This document shows positions 1 through 8,067 of a stretch of DNA of 52,346 nt, in pieces. The notes under the pieces are model-generated. The model was not told where the DNA came from and did no database searches. It saw nothing but the letters and a program-made list of their open reading frames with translations. Within the stretch, counting starts at the first letter, position 1. Every line of letters begins with the position of its first letter. Source of the DNA: Nostoc favosum CHAB5714 (GTDB lineage: Bacteria > Cyanobacteriota > Cyanobacteriia > Cyanobacteriales > Nostocaceae); NCBI RefSeq assembly GCF_020829495.1, contig NZ_JAIVFQ010000054.1, positions 1-52,346 of the forward strand, given 5' to 3'. A program made the position numbers and the translations under genes.

Positions 1-268
1 CGCTAAACCATATTTAAGTACAAGAAAGAAGAAAGAGAAACGAACCGCAAAGGACGCAAAGGACACAAAGAAAGAAAGAAAGAAGTTAAAAGGGTTTGGC
101 GCAGCCTCACAAAGAAATGGTATAAGTAGGTAATCTTTGGGATTTAAGAAGAAATTCGACTTGTGTGTACACGGTAGTTGCAAAGGGGAGGGAACTGGAT
201 TTCCGGTTTCCCCCCAATGCATCGGGGGGATTAAGGGGGGTAATTCGACTTGTGTGTACACCGTAGCC
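1..268. repeat. Gene-free left edge with tandem 90-bp repeat
   Basis: No convincing gene is seen here. Bases 40-90 are a purine-rich tract with the motif GCAAAGGACGCAAAGGACAC. From 153 a unit of about 90 bp beginning AATTCGACTTGTGTGTACAC occurs twice in direct order (153-241 and 242-332), and a third copy starts at 333 and breaks off. Each unit contains a purine-rich GGGGAGGGAACT segment and the palindromic core CCCCCCAATGCATCGGGGGG. The second unit runs into the 3' end of the adjacent minus-strand gene. Confidence 0.8.
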
Positions 269-877
269 TTAGTAAGGGGAGGGAACTAGATTTCCGGTTT
301 CCCCCCAATGCATCGGGGGGATTAAGGGGGGTAATTCGACTTGGGGATGCAAGAATTGATAGCGACTGCGGGTAAATGCATCTAGAGTATCCACGGCGCA
401 GCTACGCTCAAATCGTAGGCTACCAGCTTCTTCACCACCAAACTTTTGACAAACTGCGCGGTGGGAATGAGCAAGATAGAGATAAGCATCTACAAAGTTT
501 TGATGTTGTGGTTGTAGTTCTATTGGTAGGTTAGAAAAGTGAGGGCGTAACTGTTTCCAAACCTTGATTAAAACTGCGTGTTCCCAGGACATTAAACCGC
601 TAAAATCATGAGATTTTACTTCAGGTGGCATCATGGAAGGGCGAATTTCGGCTGCATAAAGTTCCGGGTTAATGCTACCTGCTAACTGCATTGCTGCACC
701 GGATGCTAGCATTAATTTTGTGGCAGTTTGTAGCTCTAAGAGGGCTTGCTGGATATTTCCTTTTATCAGTTCTACTTCAAAGCGACGTAAGCAAATTATC
801 AAACCTTGAATATTAAGAAAAAATGACCAGTGAAATCCTTTCCAGATTTCCTGTGGTTGGATTTTACTGCTGTTCAT
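269..877 (-). CDS. Hypothetical protein with repeat-derived C-terminus; loosely PrnB-like
   Basis: A 202-residue soluble protein with no signal peptide or membrane span. Its start overlaps the stop of the preceding gene as ATGA, indicating translational coupling. Conserved-looking stretches are ASGAAMQLAGSINPELY (about residues 59-75), EIRPSMMPP (about 77-85) and GGEEAGSLRFERS (about 147-159). The order of these motifs reminds me of the heme-dependent PrnB/indoleamine dioxygenase-like family, but that is recollection without alignment and could be wrong. The last 20-25 residues (from about PPLIPPMHWGETGN) are translated from the GC-rich intergenic repeat, so the natural C-terminus has probably been replaced and the protein may be truncated. 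It lies at the end of the gene string and may be a tailoring enzyme of the cluster. Confidence 0.5.
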   Translation of the reverse strand: MNSSKIQPQEIWKGFHWSFFLNIQGLIICLRRFEVELIKGNIQQALLELQTATKLMLASGAAMQLAGSINPELYAAEIRPSMMPPEVKSHDFSGLMSWEHAVLIKVWKQLRPHFSNLPIELQPQHQNFVDAYLYLAHSHRAVCQKFGGEEAGSLRFERSCAVDTLDAFTRSRYQFLHPQVELPPLIPPMHWGETGNLVPSPY

Positions 878-1338
878 GGCTGCAAAGTTAGGTGAAAAAC
901 TCGTCCGAAAAGATAAGCATTAGCTCTAAATCCTTCTCGCTGGAAATTGAGTTGATTGATATCGAGAACATCTTTCATACTCAAGCCCAAAAAGGCTTGA
1001 CAAGCAACCATTAACCCATGTACCAAGCAAATTTCTGGTTCGGTAGTTTGCACATGACGAACACGAAAATAGTTATCAAAATCTTCAATTTCCCAGTACT
1101 TCAACGTTGTATTTGTAGATGTAACCTCTGCGGTAAACTTATCGTAAATTTCTAATTCTGCCATCGCATTTTCTAGGATCACGATGCCTTGCTTCACATC
1201 AGATTCAGCTAATGCTGTCAGTAATTCAGTGAGTGCTTTCGTCAACTTCATTTGATTGGATTTACTCAACTCACGTTCAAGTGGCAATTCCCACGGAACT
1301 AGGAGTTCTAATTCTTGTAAAAGTGCATCGTGATACAT
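874..1338 (-). CDS. Hypothetical protein, coupled to the downstream gene
   Basis: About 154 residues, family not recognised. I chose the ATG at 1338 (MYHDALLQEL); a TTG two codons upstream is also possible, and neither has a clear ribosome binding site. The protein is acidic and mostly helical in appearance, with the segments ENAMAELEIYDKF and EPEICLVHGLMVACQAFLG, and no signal peptide. The stop overlaps the next start by four bases (ATGA), so the two products are probably made in equal amounts and may act together. Their combined length, about 356 residues, would fit one ancestral enzyme split in two, but this is only an idea. Placement after the MbtH-like gene suggests membership in the NRPS cluster. 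Confidence 0.55.
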   Translation of the reverse strand: MYHDALLQELELLVPWELPLERELSKSNQMKLTKALTELLTALAESDVKQGIVILENAMAELEIYDKFTAEVTSTNTTLKYWEIEDFDNYFRVRHVQTTEPEICLVHGLMVACQAFLGLSMKDVLDINQLNFQREGFRANAYLFGRVFHLTLQP

Positions 1339-1563
1339 AGGCAATAGAATTTTGGATTTTAGATTATTTAAACAAAGCTAAAATAGGTGTTTTGGCTTTT
1401 TTGATATATTGCAAATCCAAAATAAATAGCATAAATTATGTTTGTTGGTAAGAATTCAGCACCCAGGAGTCAGAAGTCAGAATTTATAAGGAATTTAGAA
1501 TAATTAGTATATTTATTCATCAAATGTTCTTCTGATTCTTTAACTATTCTGACTCCTGAATTC
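1339..1563. repeat. Intergenic region with dispersed inverted repeat
   Basis: About 225 bp without a gene. The sequence GAATTCAGCACCCAGGAGTCAGAA (near 1452-1475, interrupted) is repeated inverted near 1547-1563 as TTCTGACTCCTGAATTC, immediately downstream of the MbtH-like stop codon. The arms are about 70 bases apart, too far for a classical rho-independent terminator. CAGAAGTCAGAATTC-type units are a common dispersed repeat in Nostoc-like genomes. Confidence 0.5.
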
Positions 1564-1788
1564 TTACGTTTGTTGGGTGACTTGTTCCATCCTTTTGCGA
1601 AGGCTCAGAGGGCGCATATCAGTCCATACTTGTTTGATATATTCTAGGCATTCCTGTTTTAAGCCACTTTTGCCAACTCCTCGCCAACCATAAGGGATTT
1701 CTCGGTATTCTGGCCAAATAGAATATTGTTCTTCTTCGTTGATTACAACTTGATAAATTGTGGTGTCTTCTTGTTCGTTTTGACTCAT
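1564..1788 (-). CDS. MbtH-like protein (NRPS adenylation-domain partner)
   Basis: A 74-residue MbtH-family protein. These small cytosolic proteins bind NRPS adenylation domains and are often needed for their solubility or activity. The family signature is intact: NEEEQYSIWP (about residues 17-26), the conserved GW after it (YGWRGVGKSG), and WTDMRPLSLR near the C-terminus. Length matches the usual 60-75 residues. The start is well supported: TAGGAG lies seven bases before the ATG. It sits downstream of the megasynthases with a small unknown gene between, and it is the only MbtH-like gene in the window, so it probably serves all ten A domains. Confidence 0.95.
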   Translation of the reverse strand: MSQNEQEDTTIYQVVINEEEQYSIWPEYREIPYGWRGVGKSGLKQECLEYIKQVWTDMRPLSLRKRMEQVTQQT

Positions 1789-1855
1789 GATTTTCTCCTA
1801 GTAAACAATTCAAAATTTTCGGCATCTCCCCTTGGTAAGGGTAGGTTGGGAGGGG
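1789..1855. repeat. Short GC-rich repeat remnant
   Basis: The spacer before the MbtH-like gene contains CTCCCCTTGGTAAGGGTAGG followed by TTGGGAGGGG, a short piece of the same repeat family that is inserted in the NRPS genes. Confidence 0.5.
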
Positions 1856-2134
1856 TTAAGCAGTTTCGTATACGGGAAGTTCAAATTTTAAGGTTTGATA
1901 GCAAAAGTCTTGCCATTCGGGTGTAATGTCATCAAAAATGATGTTTTCGTCTTGAAAAATTCCATCTGTGACTACGTAATTTTCTTGGAGGTAAAGAATG
2001 TCTTCGTCGGTGAGTTCTCGATTATCAACTACCTCCTTTTGAGGGCGGATATTTTTTGTTTGTTCTTGCCATTGGGGATATTGGCGAAATTGTTTGACTA
2101 GGTATGCTTTGCAGTATTTTCCGATTGTTGCCAT
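1856..2134 (-). CDS. Small conserved-looking hypothetical protein
   Basis: 92 residues, acidic in the second half, no signal peptide or membrane segment. It starts MATIGKYCKAYLVKQF and contains ELTDEDILYLQENYVVTDGIF and ENIIFDDITPEWQDFC. The ATG at 2134 gives a compact protein, and the ribosome binding site is weak. I do not recognise a family. It lies between the aminotransferase and the MbtH-like gene, all in the same direction, so it is probably transcribed with the cluster. Its length and acidity would suit a small partner protein, but no function can be assigned. Confidence 0.6.
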   Translation of the reverse strand: MATIGKYCKAYLVKQFRQYPQWQEQTKNIRPQKEVVDNRELTDEDILYLQENYVVTDGIFQDENIIFDDITPEWQDFCYQTLKFELPVYETA

Positions 2135-2407
2135 AGTTCTATTTTTGATGGAGTAATATTTGAACGTAGACGCAAAGCGGCTTGCCGCAGGCTACCACAG
2201 AGGCTCAGAGAACACAGAGAATAAAGAGAGAGTTTTTAGGAGTTGTATTATGTCCGTTAAATTGCCTATAATTCTCGCGTTACCCCTCCCCAACCCTCAT
2301 GCCACTTGCTTCAAGTCGGCAGAGCCGCCCAACGCAGTGGCTCCCCAAGGCATTGGGAGGGTGCCCGATAGGGCGGGTGGGGTAGTTTTATTTAGGCGGA
2401 CATGATA
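2135..2407. repeat. Intergenic region with mosaic GC-rich repeat
   Basis: Two dispersed repeats fill this gap. Around 2163-2200 is the unit ACGTAGACGCAAAGCGGCTT, followed by GCCGCAGGCTACC, also seen at 37233-37275 and in frame at about 16585-16610. Around 2280-2386 is a 100-bp element containing CCACTTGCTTCAAGTCGGC, CAACGCAGTGGCTCCCC and CCCGATAGGGCGGGTGGGG. The same element in reverse orientation is translated inside the NRPS genes near 13050-13240 and 25878-26027. The gap ends in GGCGGACATGATATTA, matching the terminal motif of the MITE-like element at 24183. Confidence 0.8.
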
Positions 2408-3901
2408 TTAATCAGTCATGAAGCCTCCTGTTTTTAGTTCGTTAATACTTTCAATCCATGCTTGTTTGATGGTATGGATATCTGTATCTGTGTGTGCTGT
2501 GGAAAGAAATCCGCCTTTATCTCCTTGGCGGAGATGGATACCTTTTGCTAATAGGTGATAGGAGAGTAAATTCATGGCTATCGGTGGAATTGCGCTTTGG
2601 GAAGCTGCGATCGCAAAGAAGGAACCAAAGGAGGTAAACTTAATTACTATTCCCTTGTTTTTCATCTCTGTGTTTAAATCGCTCACAAGTTGGCTGGTAC
2701 GTTGATTAAGTTGTTCATGCAATGCGATTCCCTGAGTTTTGAGATGCTGTAAAGTGGCACGGGCTGCGGCTAGGGCTAGGGGATGTTTACAAAATGTACC
2801 TGCAAAGAAGGTGGTTGGTATTTGGGGTGAGGAATCATCGCCAAAGCGCCATTGTCCACCGTCGATGTAGTCCATGTAACTTGCTTTACCAGCAATTACC
2901 GCAATGGGTAAGCCACCACCAACAATTTTGCTGTAGGTGGCGATGTCTGCTTGCACGCCAAACCAAGCTTGTGCGCCTCCTGGATGAATGCGGAAGCCTG
3001 TTACCATTTCGTCAAAAATTAGGACTATGCCGAGTTGTTGGGTAATTTGGCGTAGTTGATGGAGAAATTCACGGGGCTGGAGTTCTGGATGACGGCTTTG
3101 CACTGGTTCCACTAAAACGGCGGCGAGTTCATGGCGATATTTGCGGATGATGTCTAGCGATCGCTCGTTACCATACTCTAAAATCAATACATCACAAGCG
3201 GCACTAGCAGGAATTCCTGTAGCGGCTGGTACGGCTTTGGGATTGAGATTTGCTGCTAAATTCGCTTGAATTGGTTGTGCTAATTTTCCGAAAAAACTAC
3301 CAGATTGAGCTTTGCAATCAATTGCGCGACGGATGCCTTTTTTGACATATTCTGTTCTAGTAGCCCGTACCAGTACAGCATCAAAGTGTCCGTGGTAGGA
3401 ATTGGTGAAAATAGCAATTTTTTGGCGTTTCGTGGCTGCACGGGCGATTCTGACGGCAGTCATTACTGCTTCAGTGCCTGTGTTACTAAAAGTAACTCGT
3501 TCCATACCTGTTAAATCGCTGATTAGTTCTGCTACCTCACCCGCTAAGGCATTTTGTACCCCGATATGCATTCCTCGTTGTAATTGTTCTGCGATCGCAG
3601 TTTGCACAAATAATGGATTATGACCACATAAATTTATTCCCAATCCCATGAGAATATCGATGTATTCATTGCCATCAACGTCCCATAGTCGAGAACCAGA
3701 AGAACGTTCCACGGCGATAGGATAGCATAATTCTTTAATTTCTGGGGAAAAGTTGAACCCAATGGAAGTTTTATCAGCCAGCACTGGACGATATTGCTGT
3801 GCTAAATTTTTAGAAGTTTGTGTGCGCTGAGTATATCTTTGGATGAATGTTTGCAAATACTCTTGCTGCCAATTTTTTTGTTCTTGTTGAATAGCAGTCA
3901 C
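2408..3901 (-). CDS. Class III PLP-dependent aminotransferase (GSA-aminomutase-like)
   Basis: About 497 residues, cytosolic, of the glutamate-1-semialdehyde aminotransferase-like class III family that also supplies the AMT domains of McyE and mycosubtilin synthases. Visible motifs, in order: DVDGNEYIDILMGLGINLCG, the cofactor phosphate region SNTGTEAVMTAVRIARA, SYHGHFD, VLVEPVQSR, LIFDEMVTGFR (Asp that contacts the pyridine ring), and the Schiff-base lysine in YSKIVGGGLP. I prefer the GTG at 3901, which has GGAG nine bases upstream; a TTG at 3916 has none. It is usually fused to a PKS module; here it is free-standing and follows the reductase and methyltransferase genes. The likely role is transamination of the aldehyde released by the reductase domain, as MxcL does in myxochelin B formation. 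Amination of a beta-keto intermediate is the alternative. Confidence 0.85.
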   Translation of the reverse strand: MTAIQQEQKNWQQEYLQTFIQRYTQRTQTSKNLAQQYRPVLADKTSIGFNFSPEIKELCYPIAVERSSGSRLWDVDGNEYIDILMGLGINLCGHNPLFVQTAIAEQLQRGMHIGVQNALAGEVAELISDLTGMERVTFSNTGTEAVMTAVRIARAATKRQKIAIFTNSYHGHFDAVLVRATRTEYVKKGIRRAIDCKAQSGSFFGKLAQPIQANLAANLNPKAVPAATGIPASAACDVLILEYGNERSLDIIRKYRHELAAVLVEPVQSRHPELQPREFLHQLRQITQQLGIVLIFDEMVTGFRIHPGGAQAWFGVQADIATYSKIVGGGLPIAVIAGKASYMDYIDGGQWRFGDDSSPQIPTTFFAGTFCKHPLALAAARATLQHLKTQGIALHEQLNQRTSQLVSDLNTEMKNKGIVIKFTSFGSFFAIAASQSAIPPIAMNLLSYHLLAKGIHLRQGDKGGFLSTAHTDTDIHTIKQAWIESINELKTGGFMTD

Positions 3902-3948
3902 GTCGCTTCGCTCCAAATTAAAAATTAAAAATTAAAAATTAATTTATT
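3902..3948. repeat. AAAATT tandem spacer
   Basis: The gap between the methyltransferase stop and the aminotransferase start holds four near-perfect copies of an AT-rich unit (AAATTAAA). It is too AT-rich and too lacking in a stem to be a terminator. Confidence 0.5.
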
Positions 3949-4833
3949 CTATTTCCCTAGCTTCCGACAAAGGAAATAAGCTGAATGTTTGTTATCTATC
4001 GTCGTACTACCTTCAAGGGTACGGATATCAATATCAATAAAACCAACTTCTTGGAGTAGAGCTTTAATTTCTTCTGGATAATATCCCCGCACAGGATAAC
4101 GAATATCCATGCGTTTCCAGTGTTTTTCTTGAGCTTGGAATGCTGATAGAAGTTTCAAACGCCAGCGATACAAAAATCGTAAATTTAAAATCGGAGATAA
4201 CCCAGTCCAAGTTGTCCGCAATAGTGATGATGAGGGTTTTGCAGGAGCTTGAAACATGGTAACTTGGAAATAGCCTGTGCTATCACTTGAATTATAATTT
4301 GGTGTCAACGTCCAAGCATACTTGTTAGCAATTTCTCCTTCAGCGATTTCACCGTTCCACCAGCGTTGCATTTGTTCATGATGGTTAATATCAAATAGAA
4401 ACCAACCACCATCTTTAAGAGCAGTATACACCCTTTGAAAAACTTGCTGGAGTTCCTGAATTGTCATTATATGATTGAGAGAAGCGCTTGTAGAAAAGAC
4501 GGCATCAAAAAGAGACGGTAATTCAAAATAACGAGCATCTCCCAGCAAAAAGTTCGCATTTGGGGAATTTTGACGAGCATAATTTAACATTTGTTCGGAA
4601 CCATCAACACCCGTTACTTGATAGCCTCGTTCAATTAAACGCTGCACTAAATGCCCCGTACCACAACATAAATCTAGAAGTTGCGCGTTCTGAGTAAGCC
4701 GAGGTAAGAGCATTTTTTCTAAGGGTTGCAGTTGATTTTGAGAATACTCTGGCCCCATTGTTTCGTTATACAGCCATGCCCAGGCATCGTATTCGGTATA
4801 GCGTTCATTTGAAGAAATAGTTTCGGGTGACAT
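3949..4833 (-). CDS. SAM-dependent class I methyltransferase
   Basis: 294 residues, Rossmann-fold methyltransferase. Motif I is LLDLCCGTGHL (about residues 53-63), the acidic residue that binds the SAM ribose is in VTGVDGSEQM (about 74-83), and motif II-like LLGDARYFELP follows; FDAVFSTSASLNHI is the post-II segment. Usual length for a small-molecule O- or N-methyltransferase. The ATG at 4833 is the first in frame. It lies between the release protein and the aminotransferase, so it probably modifies the finished peptide (the Ser hydroxyl, a side chain, or a terminal amine made by the aminotransferase). The acceptor atom cannot be read from sequence. Confidence 0.85.
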   Translation of the reverse strand: MSPETISSNERYTEYDAWAWLYNETMGPEYSQNQLQPLEKMLLPRLTQNAQLLDLCCGTGHLVQRLIERGYQVTGVDGSEQMLNYARQNSPNANFLLGDARYFELPSLFDAVFSTSASLNHIMTIQELQQVFQRVYTALKDGGWFLFDINHHEQMQRWWNGEIAEGEIANKYAWTLTPNYNSSDSTGYFQVTMFQAPAKPSSSLLRTTWTGLSPILNLRFLYRWRLKLLSAFQAQEKHWKRMDIRYPVRGYYPEEIKALLQEVGFIDIDIRTLEGSTTIDNKHSAYFLCRKLGK

Positions 4834-4931
4834 ATTAAGTAAAACAGGTTTTAGATTTTGGGTGTTGTAAAAAACTTAATTGAGAAAAGCTAAATCTTCT
4901 CTTCTTATCTGCGTCTCTGTATGAGATTTTT

Positions 4932-7900
4932 CTAACTTTTAACTTCAACCATTGCAGGTGCTTTCATCCAACCAGTATTTATCAAATAATTCAGGTAAAT
5001 CTGAATTAAATTTCCATCAATGTTTGGAGGTGATATCATTCCATTTAATGCTTTTTGGGTATTGCGATCGCTAAATTTTAATCTTACTTTATTCGTGTCA
5101 ACATTATTAGTTTGATTGCGAGGAAATAACGACACCAGAGGATATAAAATATGTTCTGGTGAATGGTTGGCAATTTCTAGTAGTTGATTGTACCATTGCT
5201 CATAAGGTACTTTCTTAATTGAGTAGCCCATCTTTTGTAATTGCTCAAAGATAATATCTGAGGAAACAGGTTGAGACTGAATTAAGTGAAAAGTTTGACC
5301 AAAAAATGGTATCGACGATAATTCAACAATGGCACGACTAACATAATCTACAGGTAAAATTTCTAAAGGCATAGTTCCATCTGGCATACTGCCCATCTGC
5401 ACATAACCCAAAAGTGATTTGTAAAGAAAATCGTTCTGATTAAATACTCCTGTTTGGCTATGTCCAGAAATTGCACCTAAACGGTAAATATTGATAGGAA
5501 TACCGCGTTTACTAGCCTCAATTACCAGTTTTTCAGCCACCCATTTACTTTGAGCATAGCCACCAACAGGCATAAGATAATCATCTAAACTATCTTGTTC
5601 GTCTACTTGAAGCTTTTTCGTATTGCTGCTATTGGCGGCAAAAACACTGATTGTAGAGATTAAATGTACAGTTTTTAATTTTGTGCAACTCGCCAGTCGC
5701 AAAACTTCTTGAGTTCCTAAAACATTTGCTCCTTTAAGGCGAGTATAAGGTTCTGTATGATTCACCCGCGCCCCGTTGTGATAAATCACATCTATTTGGC
5801 TAGCTAAATCTTGAAACTGGAATGGCGAAAGTCCTAAATTAGGTTGAGCAAGATTCCCAACTACAGGAACAATGCGCGTCGCTAAGGATGCATCCCAAAG
5901 TTTGTAAGATTGCAATGCTGTTTTAATTCTCTGGTGTGCAGCTTCAGTTGTTTCTGCTTGCACTAAACAATAAATTGATGCTGGAGTTTTGCATAGCAAT
6001 TCATGGAGAAGAAACGCCCCCACAAACCCCGTAGCACCGGTTAATAGAATATGATTTTTTGGAGTGTCGGAACCCCTCCCTAACCCTCCCAATGCTTTGG
6101 GGAGGGCTAGGGAATCTATTTCCCCCAATGCATCGGGGGGATTAAGGGGGGTAGGGGGAACAATCGCCGAGTCAAGAATCGCCTCCCGTCCCCAATCGAC
6201 CTCTACTTTTTTCCCTCCAGGATTTTGCAGAAACTCGATAATTTCTGCCTTGTGCGCCTGCAATTGCTCTTTGAGTGCATCTGTCAGCACACCTTTAGGA
6301 GCATTACACCGCAGTTTCGGTGTGTCATTGACATTATCAAGCCAAATGCGAATATCTAGACGCTGTAATTGAGTCAGAAATTCCTGGATTGGCGATATTA
6401 AACTTTCATAGACGGGTTGTAAGGGTACTTCTGATTCACTCAAAATACTTCCTAAGATAGATGTATTTGTTGAACGAGGTGTTAATAAAATCTCTTCACA
6501 ACCAAAGAGGCGTTTACTGACAATTTCTTGACTGTGACAATACGCCACCAATTGGTTAGACTCGACAATCGGCTTTGACTCTGGGGTGTAGAGAATGGAA
6601 GTAATAAATGTTAGCCAGGGTTCCTGTCCCATAGCATAAACATACACTTGTTGGGGATGGAATTGATTAACTAGTGCGATCGCTCTTTGAGCATTTGAGC
6701 CATCTAATCGCCTGGTTTTGGCAATTTTCCGAGGTAGTTTCTGAGTTAATAATGACCCGTATGCCCAGTTATAAGCTGCGCCATCACACTCCATACCAAT
6801 GAACAGCACATCAATATCACCAAAAATTTGATGCAGATGTGTATATAGTTGAGGGTCAATATTGTTAGAATCGGCGGCACACAAAATTGAGCGTCCTTTG
6901 AGGTTGACGAGGTAAGCCGCTTTTGCACCAATATTTAAGTCTCCGTGTTCTCCCAAAAATGGCAAACCGGCAATATAACCATCAGCGATGTTAATGATTT
7001 CTAGTTCATCAATTTCTTGGACATTCTCAAACCCAATTTGTTGCAGCATCAACTTCAAAGAGGGGTCGATGAGCGTTCCCTTATTGCTTTTTGGCACAAC
7101 CACGGTTTTAATTTTGTGGCGTAACTGCAAGAGGGTTTCTAGCATTACATGGTCTTGATGATTGTGGGTAATCAAAACGTAGTCAATTACCTGGGGAAGT
7201 TCTGCAAAAGTGTAGCGCTTAATCCCCGATGCATGGGGGTAGCTAATTAGAGGGTCACAGAAAATACTTAGAGATTGGGTTTCAATTAAAACACAGGCGT
7301 GGCCAAAGTAACGAATTCTCACCGCCTCCCCATCGTAATCAGGTTCTTGGGTGGGAGGTGTAGTAGTGAAGAACTGAGAAAATAGGGCATCTTGTTGGGC
7401 GCTAATTTCCAGAATGTCTCGAATTTCGTTGTAGGGAAGCGGGTTGTGACGCAAGCTGAATAGTTGGTCTAGGCGGCGATCGCAAAAGGGAATTTGCAGG
7501 TGTAAACTATCTTCAGCAGGCAAGCGGGGTGTACTGAGGACAAAGCCACGAGTATCTCCGTCACCCAAGTATAAATTAACGGATTGATTGGCAGGATTAT
7601 AGTAATAACTACGGTATAACAACCCTTCAATGAAGCGAATCGAGGGGTGATTGTTACCGTCCTGCACAAGTTCCACATATCCTCGCAACGGTGTAGGAAT
7701 CCGTTCATACAAAGGTTCTAAAGAAGCACCAACGGTATTTTCTGCTAACAGCTTATCCAAGTCTGGAATTGCCTGAGCTAGCGCCAGCATTTGAGCTTGT
7801 TGCTTTTGGGTTTTTTCCAGTAATAGCCGGATTTCTTCTACCCGACTAGCATCGTAGTTGATGAAGGGGCTGCCAATCATTGCCGGATTTTTCAAAGCAT

Positions 7901-8066
7901 CCCGATGTACTTGGGGTGCTGCAATAAAGGATTGCATAATTGGCAGATGGGAATTAGCGATATACATCGCCGCCGTTGCTGGAGAAATTAAATGTGACCA
8001 AGCATACCACTGATTAACTAGTGGCTCGACGATGACATTGGGTTTAAGATACATCGGTTGGTTCAT
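4932..8066 (-). CDS. MBL-fold hydrolase / TubC-type docking / thioester reductase release protein
   Basis: About 1044 residues, three parts. Residues 1-250: an alpha-helical lead-in. Residues 255-530: metallo-beta-lactamase fold starting IRYFGHACVLIET, with metal ligands THNHQDH near 300 (HxHxDH), GEHGDL and AADSNN; it resembles the UlaG/Lactamase_B_2 group. Residues 554-615: a TubC-like docking domain (IQEFLTQLQRLDIRIWLD to EIIEFLQNPG). Residues 670-1040: an SDR thioester reductase with LLTGATGFVGAFLL and GGYAQSKW (YxxxK). Such domains reduce the carrier-bound thioester to an aldehyde or alcohol and release the chain. No thioesterase is present, so this is the likely terminator, acting in trans on the preceding PCP. 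Start at 8066 is one base after the previous stop, with GGGAGG upstream; ATG 8105 lacks a binding site. A translated repeat occupies about 637-668. The role of the MBL part is unknown. Confidence 0.88.
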   Translation of the reverse strand: MNQPMYLKPNVIVEPLVNQWYAWSHLISPATAAMYIANSHLPIMQSFIAAPQVHRDALKNPAMIGSPFINYDASRVEEIRLLLEKTQKQQAQMLALAQAIPDLDKLLAENTVGASLEPLYERIPTPLRGYVELVQDGNNHPSIRFIEGLLYRSYYYNPANQSVNLYLGDGDTRGFVLSTPRLPAEDSLHLQIPFCDRRLDQLFSLRHNPLPYNEIRDILEISAQQDALFSQFFTTTPPTQEPDYDGEAVRIRYFGHACVLIETQSLSIFCDPLISYPHASGIKRYTFAELPQVIDYVLITHNHQDHVMLETLLQLRHKIKTVVVPKSNKGTLIDPSLKLMLQQIGFENVQEIDELEIINIADGYIAGLPFLGEHGDLNIGAKAAYLVNLKGRSILCAADSNNIDPQLYTHLHQIFGDIDVLFIGMECDGAAYNWAYGSLLTQKLPRKIAKTRRLDGSNAQRAIALVNQFHPQQVYVYAMGQEPWLTFITSILYTPESKPIVESNQLVAYCHSQEIVSKRLFGCEEILLTPRSTNTSILGSILSESEVPLQPVYESLISPIQEFLTQLQRLDIRIWLDNVNDTPKLRCNAPKGVLTDALKEQLQAHKAEIIEFLQNPGGKKVEVDWGREAILDSAIVPPTPLNPPDALGEIDSLALPKALGGLGRGSDTPKNHILLTGATGFVGAFLLHELLCKTPASIYCLVQAETTEAAHQRIKTALQSYKLWDASLATRIVPVVGNLAQPNLGLSPFQFQDLASQIDVIYHNGARVNHTEPYTRLKGANVLGTQEVLRLASCTKLKTVHLISTISVFAANSSNTKKLQVDEQDSLDDYLMPVGGYAQSKWVAEKLVIEASKRGIPINIYRLGAISGHSQTGVFNQNDFLYKSLLGYVQMGSMPDGTMPLEILPVDYVSRAIVELSSIPFFGQTFHLIQSQPVSSDIIFEQLQKMGYSIKKVPYEQWYNQLLEIANHSPEHILYPLVSLFPRNQTNNVDTNKVRLKFSDRNTQKALNGMISPPNIDGNLIQIYLNYLINTGWMKAPAMVEVKS
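6069..6160. repeat. In-frame mosaic repeat in the release protein linker
   Basis: The GC-rich repeat with CCCCCAATGCATCGGGGGG and CCCTCCCAATGCTTTGGGGA is read in frame as a Pro/Leu/Gly-rich linker (PTPLNPPDALGE and ALPKALGGLGRG) between the docking and reductase domains. Confidence 0.85.
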
Positions 8067-8067
8067 A

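Noticed and set aside
1447..1563. Rho-independent terminator downstream of the MbtH-like gene
   Set aside because: The inverted sequences are about 70 bases apart and no T run follows; it fits a dispersed repeat better.
4932..8066. A thioesterase domain for macrocyclisation or hydrolysis
   Set aside because: No GxSxG alpha/beta-hydrolase region follows any PCP in the window; only the reductase is found. A TE outside the window cannot be excluded.
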